DNA from: a virus
Virus record (IMG/VR): IMGVR_UViG_3300020442_002654
Span: 1 to 44,181 of that record
DNA length: 44,181 nucleotides
Direction: 5' to 3' (one strand)
Shown here piece after piece: positions 37,415 through 44,181 of this stretch (its first letter is position 1; each line of letters starts with the position of its first letter). Both the position numbers and the translations under genes were made by a program. Below the pieces are notes generated by a model. It was not told the origin of the DNA, did no database searches, and worked only from the letters and a program-made list of their open reading frames with translations.

Positions 37415-37929
37415 TGGCAAATTACATAAATCAATACAAAGAGTTTTTGGTACCTGAAAAAAGAGTACCAAAGAATCAGATAAAACAATGTAATATTTAC
37501 CGAGTATCAACTTATTCAGGTGATACTAAAAGAGGTGGTGAATCAAGATACATTTTTGTTATTGGTAGGGTAGGAGATAAAATACATTGTATAAAATTAA
37601 ACGAAGTTGTTCCAGCTAATCTTATAAAATTAATAAAAGATGTAAGAGATAAAAGTAAACAACTTACAAAAGATTATAAAGATTTAGCATCACTACTTAA
37701 ATCATTTGATAGAGAAGGTAAAAGATTATTTGAAGGTTACATAAAAAGAAATAAAGGATTATATTCTTACAAATTAGGAAACTATAGAACATATTTTATC
37801 AATAAATTACAATATGTTAGTTTGATTGACTTTGAGTATGAGGAGTTAGCTAAACTACTAAATGAAAAAGTAGATACTAAAGTAGAAATAAATCAGGTAC
37901 TAAAAGAAGATAGAACTGAGAATGATTAG
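37414..37929 (+). CDS. Hypothetical protein, 171 residues
   Basis: I do not recognise this protein. The N-terminal 75 residues contain I-K-Q-C-N-I-Y-R-V-S-T-Y, then R-Y-I-F-V-I-G-R-V-G-D-K-I-H-C-I-K-L, which looks like a small beta-barrel. A Lys-rich helical part follows, and a segment Y-S-Y-K-L-G-N-Y-R-T-Y-F-I-N-K with a short acidic end. It is coupled to the glycosyltransferase upstream and overlaps the methyltransferase downstream by 8 bases. It has no membrane segment. Its place inside the glycosylation cluster is the only functional hint. Confidence 0.55.
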   Translation: MANYINQYKEFLVPEKRVPKNQIKQCNIYRVSTYSGDTKRGGESRYIFVIGRVGDKIHCIKLNEVVPANLIKLIKDVRDKSKQLTKDYKDLASLLKSFDREGKRLFEGYIKRNKGLYSYKLGNYRTYFINKLQYVSLIDFEYEELAKLLNEKVDTKVEINQVLKEDRTEND

Positions 37930-38674
37930 AAAGTATTGTGTACAAAAAGATACTATGGGTTGTAACTTTTATGTTTACTATAAAGGTGAGCATAATGGTG
38001 GAGGACCATTAATGATTAAATATCTATTTGATACAGATGATTTTTTAGAAGAACATAAGGATTGTAAATCTGTTTTAGAAGTGTGTAGTGGTCCTGGCTT
38101 TATTGGGTGGTTTTTATATAAAAAACTAAAAATGGATTCAGTTCACTTTTTGGATATACACAAACCAGTTGAAGAAGATTTACGAATAACTTGTGAAAAA
38201 AATAATGAAGAATTAAATTTTTATCATAGTGATGGATTTAAGAACTATGATGGACCAAAGGTTGATTTGATTGTAATGAATCCACCATTTTTTTATAGTG
38301 AAGAGCAATTTGAACATCATAAAAAATTTATGGGATTTACTACAGAAAAAAGAATTGAAACATCAAGAAGAATTATTTTAGATTTAGATTTTGAAATGCA
38401 TGATAATTTTATTGATAACTTTGAAAAACATTTAACAGATAATGGTAGAATTGTATTTTTAGAAGATATAAGATTTGTTCCAAAAGAAATGTTCTTAGAA
38501 AAATATGGTGATAGAACAAATATAAAACCAAAATATAAAGAGTATTATATTGCTCCTGAGTATTTTAATGAAAAAGGTGAAATGGTTAGAATGAAAAATG
38601 CAGAACATATTCCTGAAGATGTACCTAATTATTATACTTTAACATATTATAAAAACCAAAATGAAAACAATTAG
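37922..38674 (+). CDS. SAM-dependent methyltransferase with NPPF motif
   Basis: A 250-residue class I methyltransferase. Motif I is V-L-E-V-C-S-G-P-G-F-I-G at 51-62. The catalytic motif IV N-P-P-F is at 120-123 within L-I-V-M-N-P-P-F-F-Y. N-P-P-[FY] is used by enzymes that methylate exocyclic amines of adenine or cytosine, or glutamine and other planar nitrogens. Targets could thus be DNA, RNA or a release-factor-like protein. There is no separate DNA-recognition domain, which makes a sequence-specific DNA methylase less likely. It overlaps both neighbours and is part of the glycosylation gene chain, so a small-molecule or sugar substrate is also possible. Confidence 0.75.
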   Translation: MIRKYCVQKDTMGCNFYVYYKGEHNGGGPLMIKYLFDTDDFLEEHKDCKSVLEVCSGPGFIGWFLYKKLKMDSVHFLDIHKPVEEDLRITCEKNNEELNFYHSDGFKNYDGPKVDLIVMNPPFFYSEEQFEHHKKFMGFTTEKRIETSRRIILDLDFEMHDNFIDNFEKHLTDNGRIVFLEDIRFVPKEMFLEKYGDRTNIKPKYKEYYIAPEYFNEKGEMVRMKNAEHIPEDVPNYYTLTYYKNQNENN

Positions 38675-39290
38675 TTACGGAGTTACAGTTTGTAATGAGA
38701 TTACAGAAATAGCAGTTTTAGTAGATACTCTTAAAGAAAAGTTAAGAGAAGGTGATGAGATTGTAATTCAATATGATGAGGGTTCAGTAACAGATGTAGT
38801 TATGGAATACCTTAACATTATGAAAAATATGCACAAAGATACAATCAAAGTTATTGGATTCCCACTTAATAAAGATTTCGCATCTTACAAAAACAATCTT
38901 AAATCACATTGTAAGGGAGATTATATATTTCAGATTGATGCAGATGAAGTACCAAATGAATATCTATTAGATAACTTGCATGAAATATTAGGAAGTAATG
39001 AGGTAGATGTAATCTTTATACCAAGAGTAAATACAGTTGAAGGATTGACTGATTCTCACATACAAAAATGGGGATGGCAAGTAAACGAAAAAGGTTGGGT
39101 AAACTTTCCTGATTATCAAACTCGTATCTATAAAAATACAAATGATATTATGTGGATGAATAAAGTACATGAGAGAATTACTGGATACAATACAGTATCT
39201 AACTTTCCACCTCAAGAAGAATATTCTTTATATCATCACAAACAAATACAAAGACAAGAACAACAAAACGAATTTTATGAAACAATCTAA
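38661..39290 (+). CDS. Family-2-like glycosyltransferase
   Basis: A 209-residue GT-A-type protein. The N-terminus M-K-T-I-S-Y-G-V-T-V-C-N-E-I is the usual nucleotide-binding start (x-V-x-V-x-N-E). D-E-I-V-I-Q-Y-D-E-G is at about 31-40. K-G-D-Y-I-F-Q-I-D-A-D-E-V-P is at about 84-97, where D-A-D is the metal-binding motif. The rest, with N-T-V-E-G-L and G-W-V-N-F-P-D-Y-Q-T-R-I-Y, fits family 2. It resembles enzymes that start or extend surface glycans. It overlaps the methyltransferase by 14 bases upstream and the next glycosyltransferase by 14 bases. Confidence 0.85.
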   Translation: MKTISYGVTVCNEITEIAVLVDTLKEKLREGDEIVIQYDEGSVTDVVMEYLNIMKNMHKDTIKVIGFPLNKDFASYKNNLKSHCKGDYIFQIDADEVPNEYLLDNLHEILGSNEVDVIFIPRVNTVEGLTDSHIQKWGWQVNEKGWVNFPDYQTRIYKNTNDIMWMNKVHERITGYNTVSNFPPQEEYSLYHHKQIQRQEQQNEFYETI

Positions 39291-40185
39291 GATTACTTTT
39301 ATATACGCTTATGAAGAAGAAGATTGGTCAACACCATTATCTTTAGCAACTGAATTTCAAAATAGAGGTTGGGATGTTGGTATTGTTTCCATTGGTTCAA
39401 ATAAAACACAACAATACTTTGATGATAACATAAGAGCTTGGTTAGATGAGAAAGATGATTCTGATATAGTTTTATTTATGGATTGGGGTAGATTTGATTC
39501 ACCTTTATTGGATAAAGAAAAACTACCATCAGCATTTTGGGTACAAGAGAGTGGAGATGACCCACAAAACTTTGATAGGAACTTTCCTAAATCAGAAAGA
39601 TTTCATATAACTCTTACACCAGATGCAGATTCAGCTGAACAATATACCGAAAGAGGTAGAGATGCATATTGGTGGACACATTTCGCTGATACTGAAGTTC
39701 AATTTCCATTAGAAGATGCAGAAGAAGAGTTTGTAGCAGTAACGAGTAGAGGTTTGGGTGGTTCTCAATTTTTAGATACTTTAACCGCTCATAGTAATGG
39801 AGCAGTTGCTAACCAAAATGGAATGGATGCTGAAGAGCATACTGAATTTTTAAATAGTGGATTAATGGTAATCCAACATAGTAGATGGGGTGAGGTAACT
39901 CGTAGAATCTTTGAAGGCATGGCTTGTGGTAAAATGGTTTTATGTGATAGATTAAATGATTCTAAAAAACTACATGAATTATTTGAAGATGGTGAGGATA
40001 TAGTTTATTATGATGATATGATAGATTGTATAGAAAAGATGAATAAGTATTCTCAGAACAAAAAAGAAAGAGAAAGAATAGCAGAAAATGGATATAGAAA
40101 AGTTTTAGAAAACCATACTCAGGTACAAAGAGTTGATTTTATAATTGAAAAATTTAATGAATGGAAAGACTCCCAATCAGCATAG
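39277..40185 (+). CDS. Glycosyltransferase, CgeB/GT1-like
   Basis: A 302-residue protein starting at ATG 39277 (M-K-Q-S-K-I-T-F-I-Y-A-Y-E-E-E-D-W-S-T-P-L). An in-frame ATG at 39169 lies well inside the preceding gene and would add an unrelated leader, so I reject it. The first half has L-A-T-E-F-Q-N-R-G-W-D-V-G-I-V and P-S-A-F-W-V-Q-E-S-G-D-D-P. The second half has M-V-I-Q-H-S-R-W-G-E-V-T-R-R-I-F-E-G-M-A-C-G-K-M-V (about 199-222), the donor-binding motif of CgeB-like glycosyltransferases. The tail is helical. Substrate unknown. It overlaps the next gene by 25 bases. Confidence 0.8.
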   Translation: MKQSKITFIYAYEEEDWSTPLSLATEFQNRGWDVGIVSIGSNKTQQYFDDNIRAWLDEKDDSDIVLFMDWGRFDSPLLDKEKLPSAFWVQESGDDPQNFDRNFPKSERFHITLTPDADSAEQYTERGRDAYWWTHFADTEVQFPLEDAEEEFVAVTSRGLGGSQFLDTLTAHSNGAVANQNGMDAEEHTEFLNSGLMVIQHSRWGEVTRRIFEGMACGKMVLCDRLNDSKKLHELFEDGEDIVYYDDMIDCIEKMNKYSQNKKERERIAENGYRKVLENHTQVQRVDFIIEKFNEWKDSQSA

Positions 40186-40901
40186 GTATATTAGCTTGGA
40201 AGAGTGGACAAACTTTAGTTAACACTTTAAATACTTACTTTCAGCAAGAATTTTTACATCAAGTAAATGATGTATGTATTTTATTTCAGGAATTTTCTGA
40301 AGAAGATAAACAAATAGCTGAACATTTTGGTATTCCTTATATAGCGAAAGAAGGTAACATAGGAATCGGACAAGCATTTATAGAATTAACAGAACAAGCT
40401 AAAACAGATAATGTTTTGGTATTAGAGCATGATTGGAAACTTATTGAAGATAAAGAAACTTTAAGAACCAGATTATTGAGTGGTGTGAAATTATTAGATA
40501 ATGGATTTAGTTGTGTAAGATATAGACACAGAGCAAATCCTGGTTTCCCACATTTTTCATTTCAATATCAAGGAAGAGAGTTAGATTACTATGATAAAGA
40601 GATTGAGGTAACTTCACCTCACCTTTTGGATTCAGTACATTGGTGTAATCCAGCTGAGAAGTTTCCACAACATATAGAAAGAGAAGGAGAATATTTTATC
40701 ACAACATCTCGTTATGGTAATTGGACTAACAATCCTTGTCTTTACAAAAAAGATTTTTATTTAGAAACAGTAAAACAATTCGCCGGTGAAGGTATCGCTT
40801 TGGAGGGTAACATCTCAAAGTGGTGGGCACAACAAACATTCAAAGTAGCTCACGGCGAAGGGCTATTTTGTCATTTAGATGAAGGTAAACATGGAAGGTA
40901 A
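40161..40901 (+). CDS. Glycosyltransferase-like protein (GT-A)
   Basis: A 246-residue protein. P-I-S-I-G-I-L-A-W-K-S-G-Q-T-L-V-N-T-L is at about 5-23, as in family 2. G-N-I-G-I-G-Q-A-F is at about 66-74 and V-L-V-L-E-H-D-W-K-L at about 86-95. In the last of these, E-H-D stands where the D-x-D metal motif is expected. The C-terminal half is rich in Trp, His and Tyr. It is probably a galactosyl- or other family-2-like transferase with an altered metal motif. It overlaps the co-chaperonin gene start by 11 bases. Confidence 0.7.
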   Translation: MERLPISIGILAWKSGQTLVNTLNTYFQQEFLHQVNDVCILFQEFSEEDKQIAEHFGIPYIAKEGNIGIGQAFIELTEQAKTDNVLVLEHDWKLIEDKETLRTRLLSGVKLLDNGFSCVRYRHRANPGFPHFSFQYQGRELDYYDKEIEVTSPHLLDSVHWCNPAEKFPQHIEREGEYFITTSRYGNWTNNPCLYKKDFYLETVKQFAGEGIALEGNISKWWAQQTFKVAHGEGLFCHLDEGKHGR

Positions 40902-41196
40902 ATTTAAACCATTAGGAGACAGAGTACTCATCACTTACAATGATGGAGAAACAAAAACAGAAAGTGGACTAATCTTAACCGATAGTGCACAAAGAGGAGA
41001 AAAAATGTGGGGAGAAGTAGTATCAGTTGGACCTGGTATTTTCACACAAAATGGTTCTCGATTACCAATGAGTGTATCAGTTGGTGATAACGTAATGTAT
41101 TCAAAAGATATGGCAGGTGATGTTATTAAATTAGGAGAAAAAAAATATCTACTATTACAAGAACACCACCTATTAGGAGTATTAAAGAATGAGTAA
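40891..41196 (+). CDS. groES: GroES-like co-chaperonin
   Basis: A 101-residue protein that fits GroES: F-K-P-L-G-D-R-V-L-I-T-Y (5-16), then K-T-E-S-G-L-I-L-T-D-S-A (21-32), G-E-V-V-S-V-G-P-G-I (about 41-50), V-G-D-N-V-M-Y-S-K (about 66-74) and L-L-G-V-L at the end. T-E-S-G-L-I-L corresponds to the mobile-loop hydrophobic triplet that binds GroEL. T4 uses gp31 in this role to fold its capsid protein with host GroEL; this gene may do the same. I chose ATG 40891 over 40879 because the usual start of the fold is near F-K-P-L-G-D-R. It lies in the middle of the glycosylation cluster, with the next gene overlapping by 8 bases. Confidence 0.92.
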   Translation: MEGKFKPLGDRVLITYNDGETKTESGLILTDSAQRGEKMWGEVVSVGPGIFTQNGSRLPMSVSVGDNVMYSKDMAGDVIKLGEKKYLLLQEHHLLGVLKNE

Positions 41197-42565
41197 AGTA
41201 AAGTTAATTATATTTGATTTAGATGGTGTATTAGTTGAGGCTAAAAACATACACTACGAAGCACTCAATGATGCATTGTGTTTTGTGGGTAATGAATATC
41301 CTATCAGTTGGAATGAACATTTATCTACTTATGATGGATTAAAAACAACTCAGAAATTGGAAATGTTATCTGAAAAGAAAGGATTACCAATTGATGCTCA
41401 TAAAGATATTTGGGAACATAAACAAGAACTTACATTAGAAAAGTTAAGAGCATTAGAACCAAATGCAGGTTTGATACAATGTATGAGAAACTTAGTGAGT
41501 GAAGGATATAAGATAGCAGTATGTTCAAACTCAATCAGAAAGACAGTTTTGACTGTACTTTCAAAGTTAGGTATTATGGAGTTTATGGATTTGGTGATAT
41601 CCAATGAAGATGTAAAGAACTCCAAACCACATCCAGAAATGTATTGGAAAGCAATATCAATGATGAGTTGTTTACCTGAAGAAACTTTGATAGTTGAGGA
41701 TTCACCATATGGATTACTTGCAGCTGCTCGTTCTAAATCACATATCCTAAGAGTAAAGAATACAAAAGAAACAAATTATAATAACATTTATAACAAATTA
41801 AATCAAATAGAAATGGGAGAACAACAATCAACACCAGCGTGGAGAGATGAGAATCTTACAGTATTGATTCCAATGGCTGGGGCAGGAAGTAGATTCCAAC
41901 AAGCTGGATACACTTTTCCAAAACCACTAATCGATGTGAAAGGAAAACCTATGATTCAGTTGGTAGTGGAAAATCTAAACATCAAAGCAAACTATGTTTA
42001 CGTTGTACAAAAAGAACATAGAGAAAAGTATAACTTAGATACTTTACTAAATTTAATCACACCAGGTTGTAAGATTGTTGAGGTAGATGGTATTACAGAA
42101 GGAGCAGCTTGTACTGCATTACTTGCTAAAGAGTACATTGATAAAGATACTCCACTATTCTTTGCTAACTCAGACCAATTTGTTGAGTGGGATTCAAATG
42201 AGTTCTTATACAAAATGAATGAAACAAACGCAGATGGTGGGATTGTATCATTTAGAGCAACACATCCAAAATGGAGTTTCGCTAAAGTAAATGAGCAAGG
42301 ATTAGTAACTGAAGTTGCAGAAAAGAATCCTATATCAGATATCGCTACTGTTGGATATTACTATTGGAAGAAAGGTTCTGATTTTGTAAAGTATGCAGAA
42401 GATATGATTGAGAAAGATATCAGAGTAAATAATGAGTTTTATGTTTGTCCTGTTTTCAATCAAGCAATCGAAGATAAAAAAGAGATTCGTACCTTTGATA
42501 TTCCTAAGATGTGGGGATTGGGTACACCAGAAGATTTAAAATATTATTTAGAAAACTATAAATGA
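41189..42565 (+). CDS. HAD phosphatase fused to sugar nucleotidyltransferase
   Basis: A 458-residue two-domain enzyme. Residues 1-200 are a HAD hydrolase of the beta-phosphoglucomutase type: D10-L-D12 in I-I-F-D-L-D-G-V-L, V-C-S-N-S at 111-115, K-P-H-P-E at 146-150, and V-E-D-S-P-Y-G at 169-175. Residues 222-458 are a nucleotidyltransferase with I-P-M-A-G-A-G-S-R-F at 227-236 and F-P-K-P-L at 243-247, then F-A-N-S-D-Q-F with the metal-binding Asp. The first domain could isomerise or dephosphorylate a sugar phosphate and the second couple it to NTP to make a nucleotide-sugar. That would feed the surrounding glycosyltransferases. The fusion is not a common one to me. No frameshift joins are visible. 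Confidence 0.88.
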   Translation: MSKVKLIIFDLDGVLVEAKNIHYEALNDALCFVGNEYPISWNEHLSTYDGLKTTQKLEMLSEKKGLPIDAHKDIWEHKQELTLEKLRALEPNAGLIQCMRNLVSEGYKIAVCSNSIRKTVLTVLSKLGIMEFMDLVISNEDVKNSKPHPEMYWKAISMMSCLPEETLIVEDSPYGLLAAARSKSHILRVKNTKETNYNNIYNKLNQIEMGEQQSTPAWRDENLTVLIPMAGAGSRFQQAGYTFPKPLIDVKGKPMIQLVVENLNIKANYVYVVQKEHREKYNLDTLLNLITPGCKIVEVDGITEGAACTALLAKEYIDKDTPLFFANSDQFVEWDSNEFLYKMNETNADGGIVSFRATHPKWSFAKVNEQGLVTEVAEKNPISDIATVGYYYWKKGSDFVKYAEDMIEKDIRVNNEFYVCPVFNQAIEDKKEIRTFDIPKMWGLGTPEDLKYYLENYK

Positions 42566-43014
42566 GATTAATTTCACATAGAGGAAATGTGGATGGTAAG
42601 TATCCACAATACGAAAATCTACCTGAGTATGTTGATAAGGCATTAGATTTGGGTTATGATGTTGAAGTTGATTTATGGATTGATAACGATGGGTTTTATT
42701 TAGGACATGATGAACCTACTTATCCAATTGATTTAAAATGGTTAACTGATAGGTATCTGCATTTGTGGATTCATTGTAAAGATTTAAGAACTCTAAGTGA
42801 GATGAGAGAACTACAATTAGAAATGCATGTTGATTTGAATTATTTCTTTCATAAAACAGATGATTCTACAATTACATCAAAAGGTGATTTATGGGTTTAT
42901 CCTGGTAAACAACCAGTAAAACATAGTATAGCAGTGATGCCAGAATATCACAAAGATGATATCTCTCAGGCGTTTGGAGTTTGTTCGGATTATATAAAAA
43001 ATTATAAAAAATGA
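42562..43014 (+). CDS. GDPD-like phosphodiesterase domain protein
   Basis: A 150-residue protein with the start of a glycerophosphodiester phosphodiesterase/PI-PLC-like barrel. L-I-S-H-R-G-N is at 3-9, with His5-Arg6-Gly7 as in the H-R-G catalytic motif. Y-E-N-L is at 17-20, then D-V-E-V-D-L-W-I-D-N-D-G-F-Y-L-G-H-D-E at about 33-51, matching the E-x-D-V metal site and the second His. It is shorter than standard enzymes (about 240 residues); the C-terminal strands are reduced. In T4-like phages and bacterial glycan clusters such small proteins are found with sugar genes. It might process a phosphodiester-linked glycan. Overlaps its neighbours by 4 bases on each side. Confidence 0.7.
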   Translation: MRLISHRGNVDGKYPQYENLPEYVDKALDLGYDVEVDLWIDNDGFYLGHDEPTYPIDLKWLTDRYLHLWIHCKDLRTLSEMRELQLEMHVDLNYFFHKTDDSTITSKGDLWVYPGKQPVKHSIAVMPEYHKDDISQAFGVCSDYIKNYKK

Positions 43015-43685
43015 AAGTAGCATTAATGTTGACGGGGTTAGCCCGAAAAGTTGAAGAGGGATATGAACACTATTGGAAACACATTATCGATAATCACGAT
43101 GTAGATTTTTATTTACATTGTTGGGAAGATGAAGAATGGGAAAAGGTAGAAAAAGTGTATCCTAATCCAAAATACCTTTATATTCAAAAACCATTTAAGT
43201 TTACTAAATATAAAGAAGGTATAGAATCGCCTAATGATGATAAGAGTAGGCCTTTAGAAGAATATGATGTTTGGGGTAACTTTAGAACGTTTCCTATGTT
43301 TTATAGTTGGGAAGAAACTTACAGAGCATTAAGAGTGAGTAGACACAAATATGATTGTGTAATTAGAAGTAGATATGATTTAGGAGCTAACGTTCCGATA
43401 GATATAAATAAATTAGATATGAATAAGATAAATATATCTAATCAACATTGGCCTAATTCTGAAATTACTGATGATAATCTTTGTATCTTAAATCAAGAAA
43501 ACGCACAAATACTCTTTGATGATATCTTTACAGAGTATATTGAACATTCCAAAAATATTGGATATATAGAATTCGCAGAAAAGAATTTTATGAACATTTT
43601 AAAACGAAAAAATCTCTATCATTTGGTTAATAAATCAAACGATTTACCATTTGATTTACTCAGAGATAATAAACTATGGTACTAA
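43011..43685 (+). CDS. Glycosyltransferase-like protein (possibly DUF7796)
   Basis: A 224-residue protein. M-K-V-A-L-M-L-T-G-L-A-R-K-V-E-E-G-Y-E-H-Y (1-21), then V-D-F-Y-L-H-C-W-E-D-E-E-W, and Y-D-C-V-I-R-S-R-Y-D-L at about 114-124. This is the pattern of small proteins found in phage and bacterial glycan clusters, where R-x-R-Y-D corresponds to the metal and nucleotide site. It may be a GT-A glycosyltransferase. The family assignment is from memory and is less certain than for the others. TAATG at 43683-43687 couples it to the aminotransferase that follows. Confidence 0.6.
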   Translation: MKVALMLTGLARKVEEGYEHYWKHIIDNHDVDFYLHCWEDEEWEKVEKVYPNPKYLYIQKPFKFTKYKEGIESPNDDKSRPLEEYDVWGNFRTFPMFYSWEETYRALRVSRHKYDCVIRSRYDLGANVPIDINKLDMNKINISNQHWPNSEITDDNLCILNQENAQILFDDIFTEYIEHSKNIGYIEFAEKNFMNILKRKNLYHLVNKSNDLPFDLLRDNKLWY

Positions 43686-44181
43686 TGAAAGAAACAATAC
43701 CTTTATTTAAAGTATTCATGTCCCCCACCGCCAAAGAAAAAGCTGGTGAGGTTTTAGACAGTGGATACATCGGACAAGGACCTAAAGTTGATGAGTTTGA
43801 AAAACAGATTGGTGATTACTTTGGTAATAACAAAGTGATTACAACCAATGCTGGAACATCAGCTTTACATTTAGCATTACACTTATTGAAGAAACCAAAA
43901 CCAAATTGGAATGAGGATGTATTTCAAGGTGTAGCATTTGTATCTCACAATTGGCCTGGTATAGAAGATGGTGATGAAGTTCTTGCTACACCACTAACTT
44001 GTACCGCATCTAATTGGCCAATCGTAGCAAATGGATTGAAAATAAAATGGGTGGATATAGACCCAACAACGTTGAATATGGATTTGGAGGATTTGGAAAG
44101 AAAGATGACTCCAAAAACCAAAGCTATTATGGGAGTTCATTGGGGAGGATATCCATTGGATTTAGAAAAGATTAGAGATAT
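43685..44181 (+). CDS. DegT/DnrJ/EryC1/StrS aminotransferase, partial
   Basis: The first 165 codons of a sugar aminotransferase, cut by the window end. M-K-E-T-I-P-L-F-K-V-F-M is followed by V-L-D-S-G-Y-I-G-Q-G-P-K-V-D-E-F-E (about 22-38), the usual N-terminal signature. T-T-N-A-G-T-S-A-L-H-L-A-L (about 53-65) is the PLP phosphate-binding loop. Then G-D-E-V-L-A-T-P-L-T-C-T-A and V-D-I-D-P-T-T-L-N-M-D. The catalytic Lys is beyond the end. It makes amino-sugars from keto-sugar nucleotides for O-antigen-like glycans. It contains an extra loop (about 70-92, W-N-E-D-V-F-Q-G-V-A) before G-D-E-V. ATG at 43685 shares a base with the preceding stop. Confidence 0.93.
   Translation, partial: MKETIPLFKVFMSPTAKEKAGEVLDSGYIGQGPKVDEFEKQIGDYFGNNKVITTNAGTSALHLALHLLKKPKPNWNEDVFQGVAFVSHNWPGIEDGDEVLATPLTCTASNWPIVANGLKIKWVDIDPTTLNMDLEDLERKMTPKTKAIMGVHWGGYPLDLEKIRD

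Noticed and set aside
39169-39276. Upstream start for the CgeB-like glycosyltransferase
   Set aside because: It would overlap the preceding glycosyltransferase by 122 bases and adds a Lys/Asn-rich leader unlike the family; ATG 39277 gives the usual N-terminus.
1-44181. tRNA genes, rRNA, insertion sequences, integrase or attachment sites
   Set aside because: I looked through the intergenic gaps, all shorter than about 110 bases, and found no cloverleaf-like sequence, transposase or integrase motif; no gap exceeds 300 bases.

Overview
The window looks like the replication and accessory part of a large, AT-rich, T4-like (myovirus-type) phage genome. Every confident gene is on the + strand, tightly packed, often with ATG/stop overlaps of 1-14 bases. 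I see no tRNA, rRNA, CRISPR array or IS element. The host is most likely a member of the Bacteroidota, probably a marine flavobacterium-like cell. Six intergenic sites match the Bacteroidota housekeeping promoter (TTTG, exactly 20 bases, TATATT[A/T]G). The window also carries a complete SusC-style TonB-dependent receptor with the Bacteroidota-specific carboxypeptidase-regulatory N-domain, and a histone H1 (Hc1)-like protein. The phage assignment rests on an ordered set of T4-type replication genes: 32, uvsX, rnh, 43, 45, 44, 62, 41, nrdB and nrdA.

Layout. 1-2943: small accessory genes, a DUF4385 protein, and a compact, divergent family-A DNA polymerase. 2970-6161: adsorption module (short fibre-like protein, beta-helix tailspike-like protein, SGNH hydrolase). 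6185-9535: staphylococcal-nuclease-like protein, a 703-residue unknown, a small unknown, and an Nmad1/DUF1599 protein. 9644-12917: gp32, UvsX, a small protein and a T4 RNase H/FEN-type nuclease. 12981-16086: a 658-residue unknown with its own promoter and a glycosyltransferase. 16086-24413: family-B polymerase, sliding clamp, a DruA/DUF4338-like protein, clamp loader large subunit, three small genes, clamp loader small subunit and DnaB-type helicase. 24506-28761: histone H1-like protein, NrdB, a GAMT-like methyltransferase, a SET-domain protein, a short NrdA and a thioredoxin. 28762-30495: a small HTH protein and two tandem Mom-like GNAT proteins. 30555-33266: TonB-dependent receptor, closed by a strong intrinsic terminator. 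33364-34753: Cas4-like Fe-S nuclease and three very small genes. 34764-44181: a cluster for glycosyl transfer and nucleotide-sugar metabolism, including a GroES-like co-chaperonin, cut by the window end inside a DegT-type aminotransferase.

How the parts fit. The core set builds a replisome and supplies dNTPs. Around it sit several genes that could modify DNA or protein (Nmad1, two Mom-like proteins, methyltransferases, a SET protein, many glycosyltransferases). Others could alter the host (TonB receptor, H1-like protein, GroES). The most unusual observations are the intact TonB-dependent receptor, the tandem Mom-like pair, the second (family A) polymerase beside a normal gp43, the DruA-like gene inside the clamp/clamp-loader operon, and the H1-like/SET/methyltransferase genes interleaved with ribonucleotide reductase. 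Function calls come from motifs I can read in the translations; no database search was run.
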